Position numbers and translations under genes: made by a program. DNA of 64,000 nucleotides, from assembly GCA_002633025.1 (NCBI GenBank), contig NMRB01002150.1, forward strand, positions 1 to 64,000, in the 5' to 3' direction. The notes under the pieces are model-generated. The model did no database searches and was not told where the DNA came from. It saw only the letters and a list, made by a program, of their open reading frames with translations. The DNA comes from Notospermus geniculatus (lineage: Eukaryota; Nemertea; Pilidiophora; Heteronemertea; Lineidae). This document shows positions 41,700 through 51,022 of the stretch, piece after piece. Position 1 is the first letter of the stretch, and the number at the start of each line of letters is the position of its first letter.

Positions 41700-43120
41700 T
41701 AATGCAAAACGGAATCCCATTATCATTATACCACTCGCAACACAACTGTTTTTCTTCAATAAAACGTTTAGCTTTTTCTACTTGCTCTTCATAGAGGGAT
41801 AAATCTATTTTGTCACTTTTTGCCTATTTTCTTTTCTGCTAATTGGTCTAATGTTAACCCAATTAAAACATATATTTGGGTAATCTTTAAAATGTGCAAT
41901 TGGTAAAACATGATCTTTTTCTTCAGGGCCTGTTATAGGATCGTGAAACGCCACTCTGTGGTTTAACATTCTTTCATACTCTAACCATTCTTTATAAATA
42001 TCATTTGAGCAACCAAGAAAATCTTGAAGAGCTCCTAAACTGTTTCCTCTACTTAAACTATTTCTCATTAACTGCAGATCATAAAATTCTGGATCTTTGT
42101 ATTTTTTATTCATGTACGGTCGCATAATATCGGGTGGGCCAAAAAAAACGCATCGAACTTCAAATCTTGATTTCTCGACAACTGTCCATTATAATTCAAT
42201 GAAATTTGGTTCCGTATCTTTTAAAGATGTTTTGTCGAACGTGTGCAATTTTGGCATTGATACCTTTGGTATTTGGACCGTATCGCTCAATTTAAAAATC
42301 ATTGTAAAAAAATGCGATTCCAGAATCCGGTAAAATACGGGTGGATGAAAAATTCTTAAACTTTAAATTTTAATTTCTCATAAAAGATTTACTACAACTC
42401 AATGAAATTTTGCCTAACACTGCTCCATGATATTGCCCCTAATATGTGAAAGTATTAAACCAATAACTTTAATATCTACCCTGTGGTGCTCATTACTATA
42501 ACGCCATATTGGAATCGAGCGTTCGAAGTTTCACCATTGTCTCCTAAGATATGATGAATGATTACTATGGTTTTTACATTTGGCACCACAATCTTAATAC
42601 CAAAGATAATGTGTTGAAACTTTCACATTTTAGACGCATAGCCACGGAACAGTATTGAGTGAATTTCCATTGGGTTATAATGAATAGTTATTAAAAAAAC
42701 ATAAATTTAAAGTTCGGGACGGGTTTTTCCTGTCTGATTGGATTGCGGAATCACACTTTTTTACAATGATTTTTTAATTGAGTGATACGGTGCTAATACC
42801 AAAGGTATCAATGCAAAAATTTCACACGTAAAACAAAACATCTTTACAATATACGGTACCATATTTCATTGAATTATAATAGGCAGTTGTTGAGAAATCA
42901 AGATCTGAAGTTCGATGCGTTTTTTTTGGCCCACCCGATATAATCTTTGTTACATTCTTTGCAATAATTTTGTAAACCATCTTTTGCTTTTGTAGATTTA
43001 TAAAAATTATCATGTGGTTTATGTTCTTTACATCTTGAACATCTTTTACCCGAAAGGTGAGGAGAGTTCAGATAAGTTGCGGTCCAAGCAGTCGAAGATC
43101 GCTGTATAAGATTTATAAAC
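41689..43120 (-). pseudogene. Polinton zinc-ribbon/HNH protein 2, split by a TIR element and frameshifted
   Basis: The N-terminal zinc ribbon (KRCSRCKEHKPHDNFYKS, then YCKECNK) lies at about 42940-43050. The HNH core (KDHVLPIAHFKDYPN, then FNWVNIRPISRKENRQK) is at 41805-42125. The C-terminal tail (SDKIDLSLYEEQVEKAKRFI to a stop at 41689) is in a different frame, so a frameshift lies near 41808. An 809-bp TIR element separates ribbon from core. Related to HNH protein 1 in order of parts. Its original start was not located. Confidence 0.72.
42130..42938. mobile_element. 809-bp TIR element inside HNH gene 2
   Basis: Inverted ends run TCGGGTGGGCCAAAAAAAAC with TATA/TA borders (42128-42129, 42939-42940). 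The inverted similarity continues for about 80 bp through the ATCTTGATTTCT region. It is TA-targeted and without a recognisable transposase. Confidence 0.87.
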
Positions 43121-43189
43121 TTATCTTTTACTTGATCTTTATCCTCATCACCATCCAAAACCACCACATAACAAGGTAATTTACTTTGG

Positions 43190-43732
43190 TTATTGATAAA
43201 CAATTCTTCGTGATAATTTAATATGTAATTTAACTAAGTATTCTAGAGAAACAGTTTGTTCTTCAGGTCTTGCTCTTTCCAACATTCTTTTGTAACATTC
43301 TTCAGGATTGGTTCTTAAATAAACTATATAATCTGGCTTAATTATATTTCTTTCATTTTTTATGAATTCCTGAGTAATATAATTATATTCACTATCAGAT
43401 AAGTTACCATCATCATAAGCCATTTGTGTAAATATACACTGTGAAGAATAAATACTTCTTTCCATTATCTTTAAGTTATTAGTTCTGAAGTCGTGATGTT
43501 CAATTAATGTTTGTTGCGTCATTAATTGAAAATCTTTCATGCATTTCTTTGGTTCTTGGTACAGCAAGTCTAACATGTTAATGCCATTCCAATTTTTCCA
43601 TTTTTCTATTGGTTCTGGCAAGACTGTTACCCCGCTAAAATGCTGTAATGATCCTATTAGTGTACTTTTCCCAGATGCTATGTTTCCTTCTATTGTCGCA
43701 GTTCCCATCCGTGTGCGGTGAACTTCGTTCAT
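43190..43732 (-). pseudogene. deoxynucleoside kinase in Polinton (frameshifted C-terminus)
   Basis: 180 aa in the main frame. P-loop GNIASGKST at residues 16-24, then LPEPIEKW, ERSIYSSQCIF (the ERS motif), YIVYLRTNPEECYKRM and RARPEE (lid). This is the dNK/TK2 family, which phosphorylates deoxynucleosides to feed dNTP pools. After SLEYLVKLH the frame goes wrong. The expected end (YHEELFINN, then CYVVVLDGDED) appears one frame over, down to about 43105. It sits between PolB and HNH gene 2 in the replication block. TATATAAATG at its start abuts the PolB stop. Such a kinase is not in the core Polinton set. Confidence 0.88.
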
Positions 43733-46700
43733 TTATATAGCAGAAAATTTACTAAATTTTACGACTGAACTCCTATAATCGATAAAAGCTTCATAATAAG
43801 CTCCAAATAGTGCTGTAGTTTTACCATTGTTTAAAATATATCGTTTATCATCAAATGGATTTAAACTTCTCTTGTTTATCTCTTCCACATACATGTTATG
43901 TTTTTCTGATCTCAAAGTTCTCATGTCATGACTAAATTTTTTACTATCATGTAATGAATCAAAATAATCATCAAATGTTATATGTTTTTTCACTACATGT
44001 TTACTTATTCCTTTTAAACGTTTAGATTCATCGTTTTGGGATTTATAAGCATACATTTTACTTCTTAAAGCTATGAATTCTGTCATTTCTTCACCACCTA
44101 GTTCATCTTTGAAATACCCAGGAACCTTCTTTTTACTTGTATCATATAATGGGTGATCTCTTGGATAACTGCTGAAATCAAAATGTTCCTTTAAATTCAT
44201 TAAATCTTTTGTTAAATCATCGGTTTTTAGTTTTAAAATGAACGAGTCCGTATCTTGATAGAGTAATTCTATGTTTTTTCTCTCCAAAATATGGTTGTAA
44301 AGTCTCATAATAGAATTTGTACATTAACAACTTTGATAATTCTAAAACTGTTGCTCCTATGTAAATAGGTTTATCAAATCTCATCGATGTTTTTCGCATT
44401 AAGATAGCACATAAATCTTCGTCAAATATAATTTTAGAATCAAACTTAGGATTACTTTGAAGTTTTAAAGCTCTGTCATTATCATCAACTAATTCTACAT
44501 CTTTTCTATTTCTGATATTTTCACAGGTTTTCCCATAAAATGCATTATTCATTAATTTGAAGTAGTCCTTTTCAAAATCTGTTGTTGCCTGCATTCTCTG
44601 TTTAGTGTTATGATCAATGTATGTTGAAAGCCATTGTCTTTGATTAAAACCTATGATATAATGTACTTTTTTAAGGATCAAACCTTGTTGTAAATAGAAT
44701 TGTAGATTTCTGTAGTGTACTATATAGTTTAATTTATCTTTTTGAGTTAGAATTAGTTTATTTACCTTTGGTCTTTTTTCTTCTCCTAATACTTCTTTTT
44801 GATAAGGGCTAAGTTCATCATCTGGTATAAACAAAGATTCAGGACAAAATGGAAAATTTATAGATTTAAACTTTATACTTTCAGGGTACTCTAGATCTAC
44901 TTCAAAATAGTAACCTTGAGGAGAATCTTCCGGAATACTTAATATAAGTTCTTTTGTCACCTCAAAGTTAGGTATAAGTTTTACAAAATTCTTCTCAGGT
45001 AAAAATTGCATCATAGCCCATCCATATAAGTTATTTGCATCGACGTAAAGTAGCTTATGATGTTCATCAGCTTTAACATATCTTGTTCCCATTATTCCTG
45101 AAATTCCACCTGTTATTGCTTTTTCAAATGATAACAATGTGTCGTAATCTGTTAACAAATCTAAGTTTATATTCGTGTATTTTAAACCAGCTTGCCAAGT
45201 TAAACCAGGACATGAATAACAATGACAGGGGTCAATTTCAAAGTATTTTAGATTAACGGCTCTAAACCTCTCAAATAAATCTGCTAATAGTAACACATCT
45301 GATTTTAAGTACAAATCTATAAATTCTCCACGATCTTTAAATTTGAAGTGATCCCATGTTTCTTTAGCACTTTCATAAGTCGAAATTGGTTGCATTTCAT
45401 TTTTAAGGTCATCATAAAACATCTCAGGAGTTAAGCCTGTTTCATTATAACTTTCAAAGGATGTATAAAATGAATATGGAACAGATCCTTTTTTCCTTAA
45501 CAACTTAAAATCTTCTTCATTTGGGTAATGGAATCTGGTTATCTTAAAGTCCTCATCAATCATAGATTTTGTGCAATTATCTAAACTACCTTGTAAAAAT
45601 CTGTATGAGTCTAAAAATCTCAAACAACCGAATTGAAACGAAATATAACATTCTGCTGTTTTAGCTAATACTTTTACTTCTTTGTCGGTTTTCTTGGTGA
45701 GTTCTTTAACGAATAAATGCGCATCGTAGTTGCTTAGATTATGAAAGAAAACTGGAGCAAAGTTTATATTTCTAGCTCTTAAGTTGCATTGATTATGAGC
45801 GGCACCTCTGTATTTTCCATTATAATGATCATGGTCTCTAACTTTATCAGCATAAAGATTTTCCTTACAATAGTAACATTCACCTTCTTCCTCTTCTGGG
45901 GTTAACGACGGCACAACCATTTCAATGTTTGTTTTTAGAAGTTGACTGAAAAAATTTTCCATATTTATTAACCAATTGCAGAATACTTCAACAACATCTG
46001 GACCTCTATAACATAAATAATTGCTATGATATAAATTTGCATAATCGGAATGTACATAACAACCAACTGCAGCTGCAATTTGTGATTTTAGTTTTGTTGT
46101 TTTTAATTCACCTTCTGTGACACTTCGTGATTCATCGCCGTTTAGAGGTGGAATATTTATACTTTCAAAATCTGCATAAATAACGAAAGGTACTCTGTTC
46201 TTAAAGTGATAGTTTTTAAATTTCAGAGTTGTATATTTTCCAGTTGGCATTTTTACTTCGCAATAATCATGTTCGCCACATTTCTTTTTATGCTCTATTA
46301 ATGTTTCAATTCTACAAAAAGCGTTCATACATCGTCTGCATAAATGTTTTTCATGTTTCTGATCTGTTCTTAAGAAGAGGTTAATATTTTTCAAATACAT
46401 ATAATGCTCCTCGTAGTATAAGATATCAATAACATCATCATCATCGAAGTTCTTTGAAAGATATAATGGTTCAAGGCTGTAATATAGGATATTAGTTGTT
46501 TTATATTTGGGGTCTACTAAACCAAATACATTGATCTTTAGATTATTATCTTTCTCAATTTTTGGTATATCTTTTATCAAAACCGGAAAGTCATCAATTT
46601 TAATTGTGTGTTCATATTTTTTATAGGAATATATACTACTTACATTATCTTTAGGTGGATATTTAGCTGCTAATAAGGACCATAAAAAACATTTCTCATC

Positions 46701-46847
46701 CTCAGTTTTTACATTTATAACTGCTTTAGTTTTGAAAGGTAATTGAACAAAGTGACCACCTTTTGATTCTTTCATTCCAACAACCCAAATATCCATGTAA
46801 TTTATTTGGTTTAACGATAAACCACTTCCATTAAAATATCTCATCAA
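43733..46847 (-). pseudogene. pPolB: Polinton protein-primed DNA polymerase B (frameshifted)
   Basis: Frames 46847-44217 (876 aa) and 44308-43733 (191 aa) are one polymerase broken by a frameshift near 44270-44300. In order: KCFLWSLLA, a zinc finger (HLCRRCMNAF...HKKKC, about residue 168-190), Exo I FVIYADFESI (about 221-230), an inserted C-x2-C/H-x-H segment (CYYCKENLYADKVRDHDHY), motif A LYVDANNLYGWAM, motif B KLMNNAFYGK and, in the second frame, motif C YQDTDSF. The break lies between motifs B and C, so the present gene cannot make an active enzyme. The family replicates element DNA from a terminal protein. Confidence 0.92.
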
Positions 46848-47382
46848 TTTGCAGTTTTATGTAATCTAATGATTTATTTAGCATTTCCTGGCCTTGTTGT
46901 TTAGAGATAATGGCTTCAAATGGTGATTGAATACTATGAGTAACCTTAATATTTTCTTTAAAAAACTTAACTTTACACGATAAACTTATTTTAAAACGTT
47001 TATTTTTAACATTTGTTAAGAGGTCAATAATTCTATCTTGATATTCTCTTACATCTTTTGCTTTTTTATCATATCTTAATTGCATTGAAACATAATTACC
47101 ATTTTTTCCAAATTTTTTGATAACTTTAAGTTCAGCTTTGCCTGTAAGATTTGAACCTTGTTCGGCTTTCATAATAGGATGTTTAAATTCTAAACGACTC
47201 TTTTTCCGTGGTGGTGGCAAAGCTGGTTCTTTGAAATATTTTGGTAGTTCGGCAAATAATTCGGCGGCTTCTTCCTTTGGCTTCAGATTTTGAAGATGCT
47301 TGTTTGATTTTCTATGCCTTGCAAAATTTGTACGTGACACACTTGTTTTGCATACTTCACAATACACTTTTTCAGCGTTCAT
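46831..47382 (-). CDS. N-terminal part of the PolB gene (C2H2 finger), now a separate frame
   Basis: 183 aa. A C2H2-type finger at residues 8-29 (CEVCKTSVSRTNFARHRKSNKH), then a basic linker and a domain ending in FEAIISKQQGQEMLN. In other Polintons an equivalent region is fused to the polymerase. Here it overlaps the polymerase frame by 17 bp with a frame change near 46840, which suggests a second frameshift in one long gene. A genuine separate gene is possible. The start (ACTATATAAATGAAC) resembles that of the kinase gene. Confidence 0.65.
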   Translation of the reverse strand: MNAEKVYCEVCKTSVSRTNFARHRKSNKHLQNLKPKEEAAELFAELPKYFKEPALPPPRKKSRLEFKHPIMKAEQGSNLTGKAELKVIKKFGKNGNYVSMQLRYDKKAKDVREYQDRIIDLLTNVKNKRFKISLSCKVKFFKENIKVTHSIQSPFEAIISKQQGQEMLNKSLDYIKLQIDEIF

Positions 47383-47401
47383 TTATATAGTAAAAAATTT
47401 G

Positions 47402-48484
47402 TTAAATCAACTTTATATCAGAAACTGGTAACCATTCATTAAATTTATCACTATAACCTTTCCATTTTACTAATCCATACTTTTTTCCTTTAATCGTTTT
47501 ATACCTTAGAATTTTCTCGATTTTGTACTCTAATTGTTCAGGATTTGATACATAACTTAATTCTTCTTGATAAAAGTAACCATCAATAATTTCACCTTGA
47601 TAATCCTCAAGTTGGTAAACAAATGGTTTTGAGTAAATAATCTGTTTGATTTTAAACACTTCTTCAGTAAAGTTAGGAATATAACCTTTTGCAAAAATAG
47701 TTTTGTATTTAGTAATTCTTACACTATCCCCAATCTTAAATTTTGGTAAACCGAAATCATGCATTAAAAATGCTCCGTATAAATTGAACCAAACTGCTCC
47801 TTCATTTTCTTCTTTTCTTGCGTCTATAGGTTTCATTCCAATTGATGAGTGAAATGTATTATTGTAACCTTTAACTAAATCCGGTAAAATATTTACCCAC
47901 TTGTTTGTCTCGTTTGCAGTAAAATATTTCCACATCCTAGTTTTTAAAGTTCTGTTAAACCTCTCTACAACTGCAGCTTTTTTATCCGAAAAAGAAGAAA
48001 ACCATTCTATATCATTTTTCTCTAATAGGTCTTTTAAATGTTTATTGTAAAATTCCTTACCATCGTCGAACTGTATTTTTTCTGGTTCAGGCTGCGCCGC
48101 TTCCTTGAAAATATCTTCAAACAATTCTCTTACCTCTTCACCCCTCTTACTTTTTAATGGCAAAGCCCAAGCATATCTGCTGAACAAATCTATAACTGTT
48201 AGAATGTAATTGTAACCTTTTTCAGTTCTAGACTTCATATCAACTAAATCAGCTTGCCATTGTTGATCAATGTAAGAAACCATAGTTTTTCTGTAAAGAA
48301 ACTTTGTGGTAATTGGTTTATGTAATTGATAAGTTGGTAAATTCTCAAGAAACTCTTTTAACTCTTTGTATTTTATAGCTTTTTTGTCAGTTTTTACTTT
48401 CTTCCAAATTTGAGCAATGCTTGAGTAAGCAACTGAACTTTTAGGATTGAAATACAACTCTCTAAGATACTTCTCCTTATCCGT
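47402..48484 (-). pseudogene. INT: Polinton retroviral-type integrase with chromodomain; start codon lost
   Basis: DDE integrase: first Asp in WQADLVDM, second in IQFDDGKEF, Glu in VVERFNRT. A C-terminal chromodomain reads KIEKILRYKTIKGKKYGLVK then WKGYSDKFNEW. The frame is open up to a TAA at 48485-48487. At the position where all other genes have TAAATG this one has ACG (48482-48484, TAAATAAACGG), and no other in-frame ATG occurs upstream of the catalytic core. Otherwise intact, about 360 codons. The enzyme inserts the element with 6-bp duplications. Confidence 0.92.
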
Positions 48485-48491
48485 TTATTTA

Positions 48492-48638
48492 CTAAATAAA
48501 CTTTGCTTTCTTACTCCCACATATAGCACATTTCACTAACAAATATTTTCTACCACCAGGTAATTTATGAATAGTTGCTTTCCCCTTATTTGAGGTGAAT
48601 TTTCTACATTTAACACAGTAAACTTCCGGCACGGCCAT
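48492..48638 (-). CDS. DUF5679-like small zinc protein (48 aa)
   Basis: 48 codons, with two Cys pairs (CVKC at residues 8-11 and CAIC at 37-40) around a basic core (KATIHKLPGGRKYLLVK). This is the pattern of the DUF5679 family found in Polinton-like and giant viruses. ATG context is CTGAATAAATGG. It lies mostly inside the right TIR, which duplicates its first 37 codons at the left end. The TAG stop lies 8 bp before the ACG that replaces the integrase start. Nucleic-acid binding is an inference. Confidence 0.75.
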   Translation of the reverse strand: MAVPEVYCVKCRKFTSNKGKATIHKLPGGRKYLLVKCAICGSKKAKFI

Positions 48639-48869
48639 TTATTCAGTAGGAATCTACAGTATATGTATATTGGGGGGATCCAGATGGAAGCTGTGAATGT
48701 TTTTGGGTAGCGGCAGTGTGATTTTGCTACTTTTTAGGTACTTTTCATGGTTTTTTGGCACCTGAAAAAATAACACTTTTCAAGGGAAAATGCTTAAATT
48801 TTAGTGTTTTGGCCGCTGCAGCAGCAATTTTCTAGTTTTCCATCTGGATCCCCCCAATATACATATACT
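48529..48869 (-). repeat. Polinton right TIR
   Basis: Reverse complement of 30055-30402 (about two substitutions and one 6-bp indel). Ends ATACATATACT at 48869, followed by GACAGT. The outer 209 bp are themselves bounded by AGTATATG and CATATACT. Confidence 0.95.
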
Positions 48870-48875
48870 GACAGT

Positions 48876-50161
48876 GACGGTTTCTCCGGTGACGTGACAT
48901 CTTTAGCCGCTGGATCTCCGTTTCTTTTACGACTTTTACCGTGACCTGGACTACGCTTCAAGACTATGCCGTGTACTGCGGTATGATGTAATCCTTTGCA
49001 CTTGACGCAGTGCTTCGTCTCTTCACACGAACGATAGAAGTGGCCCGATCTCAAACATAAAATGCAAAGTCGTTTCGCCTTGATCAAGTCCTTCTTCTGC
49101 TTAGCAGACAGTTTGCATCCGGTTGCAATATGTTGCGTTGAGCCACATATCGCACACTGGCTTGTCAGTCCGGCGAATGCACCCACTGTAGCCATTGGTG
49201 AAGACTCAATCTCCGGAACTTCTTCACAAGATTCAATAACCGGTTTTGGTCGATCTTTATCTAAATTCACCTTAGACTTTCCTCTTCATATCGTTCAACC
49301 TGCTTTTTGAATGCTGTCAGAAATGTATCTAAGTTGAACTCATCTGCCGTGTCCGTTTCCGCTATGTTCCCTCTAACACGTGGGGGAAGCTTTTCCTCTA
49401 CAATTGTTACAACGATGGCAGCACTTTGGTTGACATGCACCTTGAGAGCGCTGAGGCTCCTCATGTCTGTCATGGCTTGGTTGTAGAATTTCCGCAAACT
49501 GGAACCAGACAGTTCAGGTTTTGGGAGATGCAACATTCGTAGAACATGGGCCCGCACAATTTTTCGAGGTTTCCCGAAATTATCGGTCAAAGTGTCTTTG
49601 AGCATCTTGTAATTAACCGACGACGGGATGAGCGATTTCACGGCATTCAGAGCTTCTCCCTCCAGTAAACCATACAGGTAATCGAACTTGTTTATCTCCG
49701 AAATGTCTGAACGTTTATCCACTTCAACTTGGAAACGTTCCCAAAAAGATAACCAGTCTGTTAAGGTTCCGTCGAATTTCGGCAGCGTGAGATTAGGCAA
49801 TTTCGATCCACCTGCAGGTTTACTCGATTCAACCGTACTAGTCTTCGATGTTTTCTGGCTAGATACGAAATTTTTGGCTCGGGTGATCTTTAACTGTTTT
49901 TTCATCGAAATCTCGAAATCTCGATTCTTCATTACCTGCGGCTTCCCCATCTCTCTCACCGATTCCCAACGATATCTTCATATCCAGGGACGACAGGTCT
50001 TGAAACGTACTTTCCATCACGACTAACATGGCTTGAACTTCCTCGTTTTTTTCCGTCGAAGGAGATGGGTTGTCGATGATTTTGGTGACTTTGTTGGCGT
50101 TTGTCATAAAAAGACGTCGTTTGTACTTCCTTTCGTCCTTCCATGTCTTCACGTCTCCCAT
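48876..50161 (-). pseudogene. gag: BEL/Pao gag (DUF1759 and zinc knuckles), frameshifted
   Basis: Starts at 50161 (MGDVKTWKDERKYKRRLF) 11 bp after the primer-binding region. A first frame runs to about 49860, a second (49959-49267) holds the DUF1759-type domain (LPKFDGTLTDWLSFWERFQ, LLEGEALNAV), and a third (49270-48876) holds zinc knuckles CAICGSTQHIATGC and CILCLRSGHFYRSC plus CVKCKGLHHTAVH. Frame changes lie near 49900 and 49268. The Polinton interrupts it at 48875, before the protease found at 29550-30052. Confidence 0.87.
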
Positions 50162-50171
50162 TTTGCTCGCT

Positions 50172-50187
50172 GGTCACGGCACCAACT
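50172..50187 (-). other. primer-binding site of BEL/Pao element
   Basis: Minus strand right after the 5' LTR: AGT then TGGTGCCGTGACC, complementary to a tRNA 3' end finishing in CCA. This sequence type is common in BEL/Pao elements. The tRNA isoacceptor was not assigned. Confidence 0.7.
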
Positions 50188-50453
50188 TGGAAAACTCGGA
50201 CCAGGCCGGAGGAGAGCACACACAGAAGCCAACACCTCGACGTCTACCAACAAAGTGACTTTATTCAGGAACAGGAATAACACACAGAGCTCTGCACAAC
50301 ATGTGAATAAAACCAGTGAACACAATAACACAATAGCCTATGGAATGTGACACGTCTCAAATCCTACATCTTACATTCCTATGAAATACAATGGGAATGT
50401 GACACCCCCAAATTCAATGAGTCCTGACAAGAGTTCAACTCCTAGTTTCCACA
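50188..50453 (-). repeat. 5' LTR of BEL/Pao element
   Basis: 266 bp, TGGAAAACTCGG...CTAGTTTCCACA on the plus strand, about 98.5% identical by eye to 17607-17872. Confidence 0.93.
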
Positions 50454-50547
50454 TGTAGTTCGTATTGGTCCGGCTTGGTGGCTCCCCCTCTACTTCCACT
50501 TCGGCAGTCAAAATACCGATAAGCGTTCACATGCCGTGCTCCTTCAA

Positions 50548-51022
50548 AACGTCACTGTGTGCATTAGGTTTTCTTTCTCGCGGTGGCCGAAGTAACCTTT
50601 GACCTTTAGGCAATTTAGGCATGTTCAAATCTATCTACATGTATATACATGATTTGAATAATTTAAGTTGTCAATTAGGCATTGAGACTGTTGCCACACA
50701 TAAAAGAATGAGTTTACTCATTGTAGCCTACTTTACCTGGTGAAGGGTTCAACACGCTAGGTCATAGTGTGATTAACTTCTCAAGCGATGAAAATGATGG
50801 CGGCGATTATTTCACCTAAGGTTTCGTCATGGTATCAGTCCAGTCTGTGCTGTCAACACTGGCTTTATGTGGGTTGGTCCAGTCTTACCAGGTTGGTTCC
50901 AGATTCCCCCACCAGGGGAGGGATATAGGCCAACTGAGGCATAATTCATGCATTCAATGCAATTTATATTGCACCAAGGTCTTTTGAACGATAATGAAGT
51001 AAAGTCCCTTGTTACTTATAAG
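50548..51022. other. intron sequence, no feature recognised
   Basis: Lies in the large SAMHD1-like intron to the right of the nest. Nothing coding or repetitive was recognised. Confidence 0.5.

Larger units (their letters stand above)
30055..48869. mobile_element. Polinton/Maverick, 18,815 bp
   Basis: TIRs of about 345 bp begin AGTATATGTATATTGGGG. A 6-bp target duplication, GACAGT, lies at 30049-30054 and 48870-48875. Size, AG...CT ends, 6-bp duplication and gene set (chromodomain integrase, protein-primed PolB, packaging ATPase, jelly-roll capsid proteins) are all diagnostic. It sits in BEL/Pao between gag and protease. Visibly AT-richer than its surroundings. Genes form three blocks: minus 30.8-35.45 kb, plus 35.47-41.7 kb, minus 41.7-48.6 kb. 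No adenovirus-type cysteine protease was found. Most replication genes are broken. Confidence 0.97.
17607..50453 (-). mobile_element. BEL/Pao LTR retrotransposon with nested insertions
   Basis: The two LTRs are 266 bp each, and the element lies on the minus strand. Target duplication is 6-7 bp (GTAGTT or TGTAGTT at 17600-17606 and 50454-50460), confirmed by the empty site in the copy of element A at 5371-5574. The order of its own parts on the minus strand is 5' LTR, primer site, gag, protease, RT tail with RNase H, integrase, polypurine tract, 3' LTR. These pieces are separated by a Polinton, a LINE and several TIR elements. The catalytic RT core is missing, so this copy is defective regardless of the insertions. 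Confidence 0.92.
16562..50543. mobile_element. TIR element A, second copy, split by 34 kb of nested insertions
   Basis: The left end (AGGAGCTCGAAACTGCCAC, after TTAA at 16558-16561) and right end (CCGTGCTCCT, before TCAA at 50544-50547) match the intact copy at 5371-5574. About 117 bp of the element lie at 16562-16678, about 20 bp at 17584-17606 and about 85 bp at 50454-50543. The rest is inserted DNA: element B at 16679-17583 and a BEL/Pao retrotransposon at 17607-50453. This element is the outer shell of the nest. Confidence 0.85.
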
